DNA of 64,000 nt from Roseibium alexandrii DFL-11 (lineage in GTDB: Bacteria > Pseudomonadota > Alphaproteobacteria > Rhizobiales > Stappiaceae): the NCBI RefSeq assembly GCF_000158095.2, contig NZ_CM011002.1:611541-675540 (forward strand). Direction: 5' to 3'. Position numbers and translations under genes: made by a program. This document shows, one piece after another, positions 1 to 9,299 of this stretch (position 1 is its first letter; every line of letters begins with the position of its first letter). The notes below the pieces were generated by a model that made no database searches, was not told the origin of the DNA, and saw only the letters and a program-made list of their open reading frames with translations.

Positions 1-299
1 ATTCTCAGATCACCCGCAAGCGCGCCCTTCAAGCCGCCGATTTCGGCATCAAAGTCACCGATGGCCTTGAACAGTCTTTGGGCGCTGCTGAGTACAATTT
101 CCCCCTTTTCGGTCAAGCGAAACCCGCTGCGCCCGCGTTGACACAGTTTCACCCCCAAACGCTCTTCAAGCGCGGTCATGTGGTTGGAAATGGTCGACGT
201 TCCAATGTTCAACTCCGCTTCCGCGGCGGAAAACGCTCCATGGCGCGCAACAGCCTCAAACACCTGGAGCAACCGCACATCGCTTCCTGCCAATCGCAT
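1..299 (-). CDS. LysR-family transcriptional regulator, N-terminal part (cut by window start)
   Basis: Read on the minus strand from an ATG at 299, the protein opens with MRLAGSDVRLLQVFEAVARH and then a winged helix-turn-helix typical of LysR regulators (GAFSAAEAELNIGTSTISNH, then ALEERLGVKLCQRGRSGF). About 99 residues are inside the window; the effector-binding domain lies beyond position 1. It is divergent from the ureohydrolase/ABC operon starting at 422, the usual layout when a LysR protein controls its neighbour. The inducer is unknown. The family call is secure; the regulatory link is inference. Confidence 0.9.
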   Translation of the reverse strand, partial: MRLAGSDVRLLQVFEAVARHGAFSAAEAELNIGTSTISNHMTALEERLGVKLCQRGRSGFRLTEKGEIVLSSAQRLFKAIGDFDAEIGGLKGALAGDLR

Positions 300-309
300 G
301 CCCGATACC

Positions 310-354
310 TTGATAAAACCAAAACCAAGTTTTGATAATATCCTATTTTATCGA
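310..354. promoter_or_regulatory. Candidate LysR binding sites between divergent genes
   Basis: The 122-bp divergent intergenic region contains TTGATAA at 310-316 and again at 332-338 (22 bp, about two helical turns, apart), and an inverted partner TTATCGA at 348-354. The pair 332/348 forms an imperfect dyad compatible with the T-N11-A LysR box. Binding is inferred, not shown. Confidence 0.4.
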
Positions 355-421
355 ACTACGTCACGCTCTAGGCTGACCAAATAATTGGCGTGCTTAAAAA
401 TTGTCCAGTCTGGAGGTCGAT

Positions 422-1372
422 GTGATCCGCAATCAGCCGCTTGGCGGAAACCAAATGCCACGTTTTGGCGGCAATGCGAGCATGATGCGCCTTCCGGTGC
501 ATGACACCGCCGAGGGCCTTGATGCGTGTTTTATCGGGGTGCCCCTGGATATCGGGACATCCAATCGCTCCGGCACGCGTCAGGGGCCGCGCCAGATCAG
601 AGCGGAATCGTGCATGTTGCGCCCCTACAACATGGCGACCGGAGCCGCTCCCTTTGACAGTCTGCAAGTGGCAGATGTCGGTGACGTCGCCCTCAATACA
701 TTCGACCTCAAGAAGTCCGTGGCGCTGATTGAAGACGCTTTTGACAGTGTCCTGAAAACCGGCGCGGTCCCTCTTGCGCTGGGGGGCGACCACACGTTGA
801 CCTATCCGATCCTCCGCGCAATCGCGAAAAAACACGGTCCGGTTGCCCTGATCCATGTGGATGCCCATGCGGATGTAAATGACGAAATGTTCGGCGAGAA
901 GATCGCGCACGGCACCCCTTTCCGGCGATCTTTGGAGGACGGATGTCTTGCGGCGGACAAGGTGTTTCAAATCGGCCTGCGCGGCACGGGGTATTCTCCA
1001 GACGATTTCAACTGGTCCCGCCGCCAGGGCTTTACGGTCATCCCGGCTGAAGACTGCTGGCACACGTCCTTGGTGCCCCTGATGGAGACCATCCGGCAGA
1101 AAATCGGGGACCACCCGACGTATGTCTCGTTCGACATTGACAGTCTTGACCCCGCGTTTGCCCCCGGCACGGGCACCGTGGAAATCGGCGGACTGACAAT
1201 CTGGCAGGCACTCGAAATCATCCGGGGGTGCCGGGGGCTGAACGTTGTCGGGGCCGATCTGGTCGAAGTGTCCCCCCCTTACGACCCGTCCGGCAACACG
1301 GCCCTTGTCGGGGCGAACCTCCTGTACGAGTTACTCTGCGTATTGCCCGGGGTTCGCTACACAGATTCCTGA
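422..1372 (+). CDS. Ureohydrolase family protein (agmatinase / guanidino-acid hydrolase type)
   Basis: This is a binuclear manganese ureohydrolase that would cleave a guanidino compound to urea and an amine. The metal motifs are all present: GGDHT at about residue 124, HVDAHAD at about 147-151 and SFDIDSLDPAFAPGTGT at about 238. The GTG at 422 is chosen because GGAGG lies at 412-416, five bases upstream; a TTG at 401 would add seven residues but has no good ribosome site. The length of 316 residues fits agmatinases. It heads an operon with a polyamine-type ABC importer, so agmatine or another guanidino amine is a reasonable substrate. The exact substrate cannot be read from sequence. Confidence 0.88.
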   Translation: MIRNQPLGGNQMPRFGGNASMMRLPVHDTAEGLDACFIGVPLDIGTSNRSGTRQGPRQIRAESCMLRPYNMATGAAPFDSLQVADVGDVALNTFDLKKSVALIEDAFDSVLKTGAVPLALGGDHTLTYPILRAIAKKHGPVALIHVDAHADVNDEMFGEKIAHGTPFRRSLEDGCLAADKVFQIGLRGTGYSPDDFNWSRRQGFTVIPAEDCWHTSLVPLMETIRQKIGDHPTYVSFDIDSLDPAFAPGTGTVEIGGLTIWQALEIIRGCRGLNVVGADLVEVSPPYDPSGNTALVGANLLYELLCVLPGVRYTDS

Positions 1373-1416
1373 ATGTTCCAACAGGTGAGACGCTTTCAGA
1401 CGGAATTGGAGAAATC

Positions 1417-2499
1417 ATGATCACGACAGGTAAACACAGAGTTCTGAAAACTGCGGTCGCAGCCGCCGCTTTGGCAACTGCGTTCACAGCGATGCCGATG
1501 ACCGCCAAAGCGGCGGATGAGCTGAACGCGCTGGTCTGGTGCGATCACACCGATCCCGATCTGATCACACCATTTGAAGAAAAGTTCAACGTCAAGGTGA
1601 ACCTGAAGGAATACGAGGGAACCGGTGCTGCCTTGGCAATCATCGAACAATCCCGCCCTGGCGACTGGGACGTTTTTGTGATCGACGGCGTGGATGTGCC
1701 TCGTGCGATCGACGCAGACCTGCTTGCGCCGCTCCCGGCCGATCAGCTGCCGATGGATGACATCTTTCCGGCACTGCGCATGGAAGACAATCATATGCGC
1801 GACGGCAATGTTTATGCTGTGTCCGAAAAGTTTGGCTACAACACGGTTTCGTTCAACAAGAGCAAGGTCGACCCGGAAGACATGAAAGACATGTCCGTTC
1901 TTTGGTCAGACAAATACAAAGGCCGCATTGCCGTTTATGACTACTATCTGCCCGTCATGGGCATGGTGGCCATGGGGCTTGGCAAGAGCACCTCAGACCT
2001 GTCGAGCGATGATCTGCCGGCGATCAAAGACACGCTGTTCAAGATCAAGGACAACGCCAAACTCGTTGGCGAGGTCGTCTCCAGCCAAACCGCTATTGCC
2101 ACCGGGGAAGTTGATATTCTTGTCGGCGGGGGCGAATGGGTCACCGCGGGTTTGAGTGCCGACAATCCGGACCTTGATTGGATCCTGCCCGAGCAAGGCG
2201 GTGTGCGGTGGTCTCAGTCCATCGGCGTGTTCAAGGACAGTGAACGAAAGGATCTGGCCGTTGAATTCGTCAAGTATATCCTGTCTCCAGAGGGCCAAGC
2301 CCGGCTGGCCACGTCCTCATGCTATTGGGCGATGCCTGCCAATTCAAAAGCAGAAACACAGTTAACAGAGGCGCAAAAAACCGCGCTGCGGTGGGAGGAT
2401 CAGGAAGGATACATCGCAAATTCGCAGCTTTATCCGGCGCCTGATGCGGCCCTTGATGCTGAAATGCAGGATGTCTGGACCGAGTTCCTGCAACGCTGA
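1417..2499 (+). CDS. ABC transporter periplasmic binding protein, spermidine/putrescine type
   Basis: This 360-residue exported binding protein starts at ATG 1417, preceded by GGAG. It has a signal peptide (basic MITTGKHRVLK, an Ala-rich core, then AKA before ADELNAL). The mature part resembles PotD/PotF proteins: NALVWCDHTDPD, DVFVIDGVDVPRAI and a C-terminal PAPDAALDAEMQ segment. It would capture the substrate for the permeases and ATPase downstream. The reading frame is open further upstream, inside the ureohydrolase gene, but the signal peptide and ribosome site fix the start. Polyamine or a related cation is inferred from family and context. Confidence 0.9.
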   Translation: MITTGKHRVLKTAVAAAALATAFTAMPMTAKAADELNALVWCDHTDPDLITPFEEKFNVKVNLKEYEGTGAALAIIEQSRPGDWDVFVIDGVDVPRAIDADLLAPLPADQLPMDDIFPALRMEDNHMRDGNVYAVSEKFGYNTVSFNKSKVDPEDMKDMSVLWSDKYKGRIAVYDYYLPVMGMVAMGLGKSTSDLSSDDLPAIKDTLFKIKDNAKLVGEVVSSQTAIATGEVDILVGGGEWVTAGLSADNPDLDWILPEQGGVRWSQSIGVFKDSERKDLAVEFVKYILSPEGQARLATSSCYWAMPANSKAETQLTEAQKTALRWEDQEGYIANSQLYPAPDAALDAEMQDVWTEFLQR

Positions 2500-2538
2500 G
2501 GCTTGCAGATCCTTGACGCATTGAACGGATGTTTGGAC

Positions 2539-3402
2539 ATGGCGATTGACCGAAGCAGAAGCCGGGTAGACATGGCCGCAGTGGCCTACGTCGCTCCTGC
2601 CGTGCTTTGGACAATCGCCTTTTTCGTGATCCCGTTCCTCATCATGACGGGCCTCAGTCTTTGGGAGCGGCTTGGCACCGAGCTGATTGCCAGCTGGACA
2701 CTTACCAATTACCTGAAGTTCTTCGAGCGTGCTCATTTCCTAAAAGCAATGCTGAACTCGCTTGAGGTCACAGCGGTTGTCACGATCACATCGGTTTTGC
2801 TTGCCTATCCGTTCGCCTGGATCCTGGCTGAAAAGGTTCCCCGGCGATGGCAGCGGCTGGCCCTCGTGCTCGCAATTCTTCCGTTTTGGACAAGTTATGT
2901 CGTCCGGTCCTATTCCTGGCTGCTTGTTCTTTCCAGCAACGGGATCATCAACCAATCTTTGCTAAGCATTGGTGTGATCAGCGAGCCCTTGAGCCTGGCC
3001 AACACCCGGACGGCCACGGTCATCGGATTTGTACATTTTTTTGTCATGCTTCTCACACTGACCATTTATGCCAATCTGGTCCAACTCCCGCCGAACTATC
3101 GGCGCGCCGCGGCCGATCTCGGTGCGGGTCCGTTTCGGATCTTTTGGCATATTGTTCTGCCGCTCACGCTGCCCGGCATCATGGTCGGCGCGTTCCTGAC
3201 ATTTGTGCTGTGCATTGGCGATTACATCACGCCCCAAATCCTGGGCGGCAACAATGAACTCCTCATGCCCCAGGTCATAATGTTGCAGATCGGACGGCGT
3301 GCCGACTTTCCGACGGCGGCAGCGCTCGCCATCATCCTGATGGCCGTTGTGACGCTTGCGTATATCCTCTGTGCCCGATGGCTCCGGCTGGAAAGGGCCT
3401 GA
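2539..3402 (+). CDS. ABC transporter permease, PotB type
   Basis: An inner-membrane permease of about 287 residues with six hydrophobic segments and the binding-protein-dependent transport signature near RRAAADLGAGPFRIFWHIVL (the EAA loop that docks the ATPase). It follows the binding protein and precedes a second permease and the ATPase, the standard PotD-PotB-PotC-PotA set. ATG 2539 is preferred; a TTG at 2503 in the same frame would add 12 residues and cannot be excluded. The family is clear; the substrate is inferred. Confidence 0.88.
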   Translation: MAIDRSRSRVDMAAVAYVAPAVLWTIAFFVIPFLIMTGLSLWERLGTELIASWTLTNYLKFFERAHFLKAMLNSLEVTAVVTITSVLLAYPFAWILAEKVPRRWQRLALVLAILPFWTSYVVRSYSWLLVLSSNGIINQSLLSIGVISEPLSLANTRTATVIGFVHFFVMLLTLTIYANLVQLPPNYRRAAADLGAGPFRIFWHIVLPLTLPGIMVGAFLTFVLCIGDYITPQILGGNNELLMPQVIMLQIGRRADFPTAAALAIILMAVVTLAYILCARWLRLERA

Positions 3403-3404
3403 TC

Positions 3405-4202
3405 ATGGCGCGTCGGTCAAAGGGGGTTTCAACGGCTGCATCGGTCCTTTATGCCCTGGCGATTTATGGGTTTATCTTTCTGCCCGTTGCCGTTCTCGTG
3501 CTGTTTTCCTTTCAAGATGGCCGGTTTCCAATTCCGCCGTTTCAAGGCTTCAGTTTCAGGTGGTATGAGGCCGTCCTGTCGGACCGCCGGCTTGTTGAGG
3601 CGTTGGCAAATTCGGTCAGCGTTGCAATCGGATCTTCGTTGGCCGCGGTTCTTCTCGGGTTCCTGTCGGCCTATGGGCTCGCGCGCTTCCATCTGCCCCT
3701 CAGCGGACTGCAACGGGCCCTTTTGACGGCACCTTTGACCGTAAGCTATCTTATTATCGGGATGGGTCTGCTCATCACATTCAACGCGGTCGGGATCCCG
3801 AAGTCCTTGCTGGCCGCGGGCATCGGTCATGTCGTGATCAACATGCCGCTCTGTTTTGCGATTATCTACAGTCAGATGAGCGATCATCAGGCGAATATGG
3901 AACGGGCCGCCCGAGACCTTGGCGCCCGCGAATGGCAGGTGATCGCACTGATAACCGCGCCGATGTTATGGCCCGCTCTCCTTGCCAGTTTCTTCCTGTC
4001 CATGACCTTTTCCTGGGACGAATTCATCATTTCTTTCTTGTTGACCCGTTTTGACGTGACTTTGCCTGTTGAAATCTGGAGCCTGCTGCGCTCAGGCCTT
4101 AACCCCAAAACCAACGCTGTCGGCAGCCTTGTCTTTGCAATATCCGTGGTGCTGGTGTTTGCCGTTGAACTCATGGTTCTGCGGAAAAGGAGGCCGAGGT
4201 GA
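3405..4202 (+). CDS. ABC transporter permease, PotC type
   Basis: The second inner-membrane permease of the importer has 265 residues, multiple hydrophobic helices and an EAA-loop region (ERAARDLGAREWQVIALITA). ATG 3405 has GAAAGGG about eight bases upstream, so it is preferred over an in-frame ATG at 3378 that overlaps the previous gene. It overlaps the ATPase gene by four bases (GTGA), which suggests translational coupling and a stoichiometric complex. Confidence 0.88.
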   Translation: MARRSKGVSTAASVLYALAIYGFIFLPVAVLVLFSFQDGRFPIPPFQGFSFRWYEAVLSDRRLVEALANSVSVAIGSSLAAVLLGFLSAYGLARFHLPLSGLQRALLTAPLTVSYLIIGMGLLITFNAVGIPKSLLAAGIGHVVINMPLCFAIIYSQMSDHQANMERAARDLGAREWQVIALITAPMLWPALLASFFLSMTFSWDEFIISFLLTRFDVTLPVEIWSLLRSGLNPKTNAVGSLVFAISVVLVFAVELMVLRKRRPR

Positions 4203-5281
4203 CCGACCTTGCCGTAGATGTCCAAAACGTCACCCATCGCTATGGAGCCTTCACGGCGCTGAACGATGTCTCGCTGGAAGTGCCGACCGGCACATACACG
4301 GTTTTCCTTGGGCCCTCCGGATCCGGAAAAACCACGCTCTTGTCCGTGATTGGAGGGTTCTTGACCCCGGACACCGGTCAGGTGCTGATCAAGGGGCAAG
4401 ACATGACCTCGGTCGCGCCCGCCCGGCGGCCCACGACGACGGTTTTCCAGGATTATGCGCTGTTCCCGCATATGAGCATTCTGGCCAATGTCGCTTTTGG
4501 CTTGCGCATGCGTGGTGTGGATGGAGCTGAACGGAACCGGCGCGCAGCAGCGATGCTGGACCTTGTTGGCCTCAGCCACCAGGAGCGGAAAAAACCGCAT
4601 GAACTGTCGGGCGGACAGCGCCAGCGCGTCGCCCTGGCGCGGGCCCTGGCCGTTGAACCGACAGTGCTGTTGCTTGATGAGCCGCTTGGCGCGCTTGATC
4701 TGAAACTCCGGCACCAGATGCAGGCCGAGCTCAAAGGCATTCAACGTGAGGTCAAGACGTCCTTCATCCACGTAACGCATGATCAGGAAGAAGCGATGGC
4801 GATCGGAGATACGGTCGTTGTGATGAACACGGGAAGGATTGAAGATCTCGGATCGCCGGAGCGGGTTTATCTGGAACCCAAGACCCTCTTTGCCGCCGGT
4901 TTTATGGGGCAGAGTTCATTCCTCGACGGGCGCGTGGCCGATCAGTCGGGCCCAGAGGTCTTTATCGAGACAGCCTGCGGCCGTTTCAACCTGTCGTCAA
5001 AGTCACACCGTTTTTCATCCGGGGATGCCGTTATGGTGTCGATCCGGCCGGAACATTTTGTGACTGGCCCGCCCCATGACGGGGACATCAGCCTGGGGCG
5101 CGCGCGGATTGAAACGCTGACCTTTGCCGGGACCCATCACTTGGCCCAACTCAGCCACTTGGAGGTCGACGGCTTCCGACCTGTCATCAAACTTCCCCAG
5201 ACCGGCTGCCCTGACGTCGGCGAAACACTCGATATCAGGATTAAGGCGCGCGACGCCGTTGTGCTTCCTGCGACAAGGTGA
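4199..5281 (+). CDS. ABC transporter ATP-binding protein, PotA type
   Basis: The cytoplasmic ATPase that powers the importer has 360 residues. Walker A GPSGSGKT is at about 38-45, the Q-loop FQDY at 83, signature LSGGQRQR at about 136, Walker B VLLLDEP at 156 and the switch His in VTHD at about 194. A C-terminal TOBE-like domain (VSIRPEHF onward) is typical of polyamine/Fe/sulfate-type importers. It starts with GTG overlapping the permease stop codon. All catalytic motifs are intact. Confidence 0.93.
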   Translation: MTDLAVDVQNVTHRYGAFTALNDVSLEVPTGTYTVFLGPSGSGKTTLLSVIGGFLTPDTGQVLIKGQDMTSVAPARRPTTTVFQDYALFPHMSILANVAFGLRMRGVDGAERNRRAAAMLDLVGLSHQERKKPHELSGGQRQRVALARALAVEPTVLLLDEPLGALDLKLRHQMQAELKGIQREVKTSFIHVTHDQEEAMAIGDTVVVMNTGRIEDLGSPERVYLEPKTLFAAGFMGQSSFLDGRVADQSGPEVFIETACGRFNLSSKSHRFSSGDAVMVSIRPEHFVTGPPHDGDISLGRARIETLTFAGTHHLAQLSHLEVDGFRPVIKLPQTGCPDVGETLDIRIKARDAVVLPATR

Positions 5282-5284
5282 AAG

Positions 5285-6013
5285 ATGGACATTGCTGCAG
5301 CTCATACCTGGTACGAAACCTCGTCCTTTGGCGACGATGTCACGTATATTTCCGAACCCTTTATCAAGGCATTCTACCGGTGCAATATCTGGCATGTGAG
5401 AGGCCGCGACAAGGACATGCTTGTTGACAGCGGCATGGGTGTGGTCAGCTTGCGTGAGCACGTCCCGCTTGTCACGGAGCGCGCGTTGGAAGCTGTCGCC
5501 AGTCATACCCATTTTGATCACATCGGCTGCCATCACGAGTTTGAACACAGAACCGTCCATAAGGACGAGGCGGACCTTTTGGCACTGCCAACGCGGAAGA
5601 ACACGCTCGCAGATCCTTACGTGACCGATGACATCTTCACCAAATTGCCGCCATCTCCCTACACATCGACCGACTATGCCGTAAAGAAAGCGCCCGCGAC
5701 CAGGATCGTCGAAGATGGGGACATGATTGATCTCGGTGACCGGCATTTCGAAGTGATCCACACCCCCGGCCATTCACCGGGCGGAATCGCGCTGTTTGAA
5801 AAATCAAGCGGCATTTTGTTTTCCGGTGATATCTTGTACGACGGCCCGCTGATCGAGGATACCTATCATTCCGACATGGACGACTACATCGCGAGTATGA
5901 AACGGCTTTTGGACATCCCGGTTCGCATTGTGCACGGCGGGCATTTCCCGAGCTTTTCCGGGGAGCGATATTCAGACTTGATCCGGGCCTGGTTGAAATC
6001 CCACGATGTTTGA
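5285..6013 (+). CDS. MBL-fold metallo-hydrolase
   Basis: This 242-residue metallo-beta-lactamase-fold hydrolase has a complete metal site: HTHFDH at residues 74-79, a later His in IHTPGHSPGG, Asp in FSGDILYD and a final His in VHGGHFPSF. It begins three bases after the ATPase stop, so it is the last gene of the transporter operon. Its probable role is hydrolysis of an ester, lactone or thioester connected with the imported compound. The substrate is unknown. Confidence 0.85.
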   Translation: MDIAAAHTWYETSSFGDDVTYISEPFIKAFYRCNIWHVRGRDKDMLVDSGMGVVSLREHVPLVTERALEAVASHTHFDHIGCHHEFEHRTVHKDEADLLALPTRKNTLADPYVTDDIFTKLPPSPYTSTDYAVKKAPATRIVEDGDMIDLGDRHFEVIHTPGHSPGGIALFEKSSGILFSGDILYDGPLIEDTYHSDMDDYIASMKRLLDIPVRIVHGGHFPSFSGERYSDLIRAWLKSHDV

Positions 6014-6471
6014 GCCGGGCAGGGCACAGGTCGGGCGGATGGTTGCCGGGCCGACCGCTGCGCAGCCGCTTGCCACTGTGCGCTTTCCCAATGTGTTCTT
6101 GAACTTTCTGGACTTTTGCGCCGCCGCCATCAAGTGGCACGTTCGGCACACCGCAGACCTTACAGGAAACTGCGGCAAAGCTCTTAAAAGAGCCCATCCA
6201 AGACATGTGGTGCGCTGAGCTCTAAGCCCGTGCTGATTCCCGATATGGTTACCTCCCCCCTCAGCGGTGGCTCGAAAAGATGTCTCGGGCAGACTGTCTC
6301 AGAGCGGCAATGTTGAACGAGCTGAAGTAATCCGAACTCATAGCCTTGAAAGACGGCGAATGTCGCTGTTACCCGTGATGCCGCGCGCGTTCAACTGCGG
6401 CTCTGCCTTGAGCCGCCGCAGATGAAAGAGTAGCGATAATCCGAAGCCAGCATCGGAGAATTGAGATCACC
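6014..6471. other. Intergenic region, no gene recognised
   Basis: No reading frame here has a ribosome site or recognisable motif, and I see no terminator hairpin with a T tract. The end of the region (from about 6440) should hold the promoter and ribosome site of the next gene. Confidence 0.5.
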
Positions 6472-7473
6472 ATGTCACAAAGCGCTATTGTCAGCGAAGT
6501 CGACTTCGACGCGAATGGGAAACAGCAAGGTTACCTTAGGGTGCCTTATTCCGTGCATCGGTCCGCATATGGCTGGATCCCTGTTCCGGTCACCATGATA
6601 AAGAACAACGTGGGGCCAACGCTTGTTATCACAGCCGGGGTCCATGGCGATGAGTATGAAGGACAAATTGCCGTGTCATCGTTGGCCCGGTCTCTCAATG
6701 CCGAAGACATACACGGAAGACTGATTCTGTTGCCGATGCTGAATTTTCCGGCTGCCGAAGCGGGCTTGCGGACATCTCCCATTGACCATGGCAACCTCAA
6801 CCGGCTTTTCCCCGGCAGTCCTTCCGGCACTCCAAGCGAGATGCTCGCGCACTGGTATGAGGACGTGCTGCTGCCGATGGCGGATTACGCGGTCGATCTT
6901 CATTCCGGGGGTGCATCTCTTGATTATCCAGCAACACTGTTGCGCGGCCCCGCGCATTCGCCAGAAGAAGAGGCCGGCCTGACAGTGTTGCAAGACGCCT
7001 TTGATCTTCCCTACACTTGGAAGTTCACAGGCGGCGGTGGGAAAGGTAGCACGGCGCGGACGGCGATGGGGGCGGCGAACCGCAACGGGGTGATCAATGT
7101 GATGGCCGAGCTGGGCGGCGGCGCCCGCGTCACGCCAGACATCCTGAGCCGAACCAGCCGTGGCTTGCAGCGCATTCTCGGCGCACTCGGCATGATCAGA
7201 GATTTCGTCCCAGACCGCGCACTCGGCAGCCGCGTTCTGAATGTAAAAGGATCGGTGTATTGCTATGAACCCGGCGTGTTTGAGCCCGTCAAAGAGATTG
7301 CTGAAGACATCGCCGAGGGGGAGACCCTCGCGCTGATCCATCATCCTGAAACACCGGGACGTACCCCAGATGTGGTGGTCTCCCCTTATGCCGGAATGAT
7401 CCTGGCTCGGCGTGCGATGGCCCACGTATTGCGGGGCGACGCACTGTTCCAGATTGCATCGGACGCGGCGTGA
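6472..7473 (+). CDS. Succinylglutamate desuccinylase/aspartoacylase family hydrolase, DoeB-like
   Basis: A zinc-dependent deacylase of the AstE/ASPA (M14-like) family, 333 residues. The zinc motif is in VHGDEYEG, followed by the family stretch TSPIDHGNLNRLFPG, the DLHSGG zinc His and AELGGG. These segments resemble N-acetyl-diaminobutyrate deacetylase DoeB of ectoine breakdown, but no doeA or other ectoine gene is nearby, so the true substrate (an N-acyl amine or amino acid) is open. It may work with the aminotransferase that follows 43 bp downstream. Confidence 0.82.
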   Translation: MSQSAIVSEVDFDANGKQQGYLRVPYSVHRSAYGWIPVPVTMIKNNVGPTLVITAGVHGDEYEGQIAVSSLARSLNAEDIHGRLILLPMLNFPAAEAGLRTSPIDHGNLNRLFPGSPSGTPSEMLAHWYEDVLLPMADYAVDLHSGGASLDYPATLLRGPAHSPEEEAGLTVLQDAFDLPYTWKFTGGGGKGSTARTAMGAANRNGVINVMAELGGGARVTPDILSRTSRGLQRILGALGMIRDFVPDRALGSRVLNVKGSVYCYEPGVFEPVKEIAEDIAEGETLALIHHPETPGRTPDVVVSPYAGMILARRAMAHVLRGDALFQIASDAA

Positions 7474-7516
7474 ACGCTCTACTCAAGTTTGGCACAGTTG
7501 CTTAGCGGTACCAAGA

Positions 7517-8695
7517 ATGACCGAATGGAATTTTGACGAGGTTATCGACCGCACCGAAGTGCCGGCGCTCAAATGGCACACTCGGGTTTTAGGACCCAAT
7601 GCTCCCAAGCTGTTCCAGGCCGGCGTTGCGGACATGGATTTCCAGGTTGCCCCCTGCATAAGAGAAGCGATGACCCGGCGCCTGGCTCATGGCGTGTTCG
7701 GATATGAGGCCGTACCTGATGGACTTTTTCCATCTCTCACGGAATGGCTCAACGATCGACATAACTGGCGCGTCGATCCGGAGCATATATTGCGTGCGCC
7801 AAATGTGTTGAACGCTCTGGCGATGGTTCTTAACACGTTCACGGAAGAAGGCGCGGGTGTCATCATCCAACCGCCTGTTTTTTTCGACTTTCAGGATATT
7901 ATTCATGAAAATGGCCGACGTGTCGTGCTCAACCCTTTGCGACTGCAAGAGGGCGGCTACGAGATGGATTTCGATGGTCTGGAGGAGGTTGCCAGCAATT
8001 CTCGCACGCAGATGATGTTCCTATGCAATCCACACAATCCGGTCGGCAGGGTCTGGACGCGGGCAGAACTTGAGCAATTGGGTCAAATCTGCCGCCGCCA
8101 CAACGTGCTGGTGGTATCTGATGAGCTTCACGGTGATCTGACATTTGCAGGTCACCCCTATGTCCCCTTCGCGTCCCTTGGCGAGGAAAACTCCCTCAAC
8201 TCCATTGTTTGCTTGTCTCCCGCCAAGAGCTTCAACATCGCTTCTTGCTGCGCGGCCTTCACACTCGTGACGGACAATCACAAGCGCGCAGCTTTGCAGG
8301 CGGAGAACAGCCGCCTAACCGTGAACAAGAACAACGCCTTTTCCTCTGTTGCGATGGAAGCCGCATATCGCGGGGGTGGTCCGTGGCTTGATGCAGCAAT
8401 CGCCTATCTGACCGGAAACCGCGACCTGTTGCGCGAGCGTATATCAGGTCTTGAGCGCGTGAAACTCGTCGAACCGGAAGGTACCTTTCTTGCGTGGTTG
8501 GATTTTCGAGGAATGGAACTGGACACTGACCGGCTGACCGCATTCTTGCGGGAAGAAGCCGGGTGGGCGATCACCAGAGGGATCGCTTTTGGAGAGGAAG
8601 GTGCGGGTTTCGGCCGATTGAATTTTGCTTGCCCGAGATCGCGGCTTGATACCGCGCTGGAACGGCTCGAAGCTGCGGTCGTCTCTCACTCCTGA
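7517..8695 (+). CDS. MalY/PatB-type PLP-dependent aminotransferase or C-S lyase
   Basis: This 392-residue fold-type I PLP enzyme has cofactor motifs CNPHNPVGR at about 170, SDELHGDL at about 201 and the Schiff-base lysine in SPAKSFN at about 237. The opening FDEVIDRTEVPALKW resembles the MalY/PatB (cystathionine beta-lyase-like) subgroup. ATG 7517 is used because the region before it, inside the previous gene, does not resemble the family. The reaction could be beta-elimination or transamination. Context suggests amine catabolism rather than methionine synthesis, but that is inference. Confidence 0.85.
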   Translation: MTEWNFDEVIDRTEVPALKWHTRVLGPNAPKLFQAGVADMDFQVAPCIREAMTRRLAHGVFGYEAVPDGLFPSLTEWLNDRHNWRVDPEHILRAPNVLNALAMVLNTFTEEGAGVIIQPPVFFDFQDIIHENGRRVVLNPLRLQEGGYEMDFDGLEEVASNSRTQMMFLCNPHNPVGRVWTRAELEQLGQICRRHNVLVVSDELHGDLTFAGHPYVPFASLGEENSLNSIVCLSPAKSFNIASCCAAFTLVTDNHKRAALQAENSRLTVNKNNAFSSVAMEAAYRGGGPWLDAAIAYLTGNRDLLRERISGLERVKLVEPEGTFLAWLDFRGMELDTDRLTAFLREEAGWAITRGIAFGEEGAGFGRLNFACPRSRLDTALERLEAAVVSHS

Positions 8696-9299
8696 GAGTT
8701 TCGCATTGTAAGTTACAGCGTTGTCCAAGCCCCTACCAACCGACCAATTGGTCTCCACTGACGCCATTTGGTTTGAATAGCATTCCGGCAAGCTAGCGAT
8801 GTTCGGACTTACAGTACGGCACGCCATTGCTCCACCATGAAGAGCTTCCGCTTTGGGGCGGAATGGCCCGAATTGCAGACACTGGTCTATTCGAAAGTGG
8901 GCGTCCGGTTTGCCCGTACCTTCCATTCGGTCTAAGGTCCGAAAGGTCTGCATTGCGGACCTTTGTGTGGAGCGCGGCGAAGGTCCAAAAACCGCCCATT
9001 CTGGCCATTGCCCTGCCACGCATCAACGCCCCAAGCGGGTGCGTTCTTGAGCTGCGTCCGCGTTTCGAGTGCGGCCAGGGGGATCCCCGATCAAGGCGGA
9101 GATGACATCGGAAGGGGTGCGGGGCTTTTCCTCGTTGGGGTCTCATCGTCACTGGCCGCCGGACGAGCCCGCGCATCGGCTCAACCGGGATGTCCGTTGT
9201 GCTGATCACAGGTCAAAACCCGTCCGGCCCCAAAAACCGGTCATTGCACGGAAGCCCGATGACTGTCTCCTTTGAGCGGAACCGGTTTATTAGGGTCAA
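8696..9299. repeat. Intergenic repeat region, copy 1 (flanks the hydrolase/porin pair)
   Basis: No gene was found. Positions 8993-9042 match 12420-12469 at 47 of 50 bases in the same orientation. A second module, from GGATCCCCGATCAAG near 9088 to the GGGGCTTTTC near 9130, matches 12605-12656 with few changes. A 12-bp palindrome GACCAATTGGTC is at 8742-8753. The repeat is probably a degenerate dispersed element of this genome; it has no transposase. Confidence 0.7.

Noticed and set aside
368..1114. 248-codon minus-strand frame over the ureohydrolase gene
   Set aside because: No motif and fully inside a well-supported gene on the other strand.
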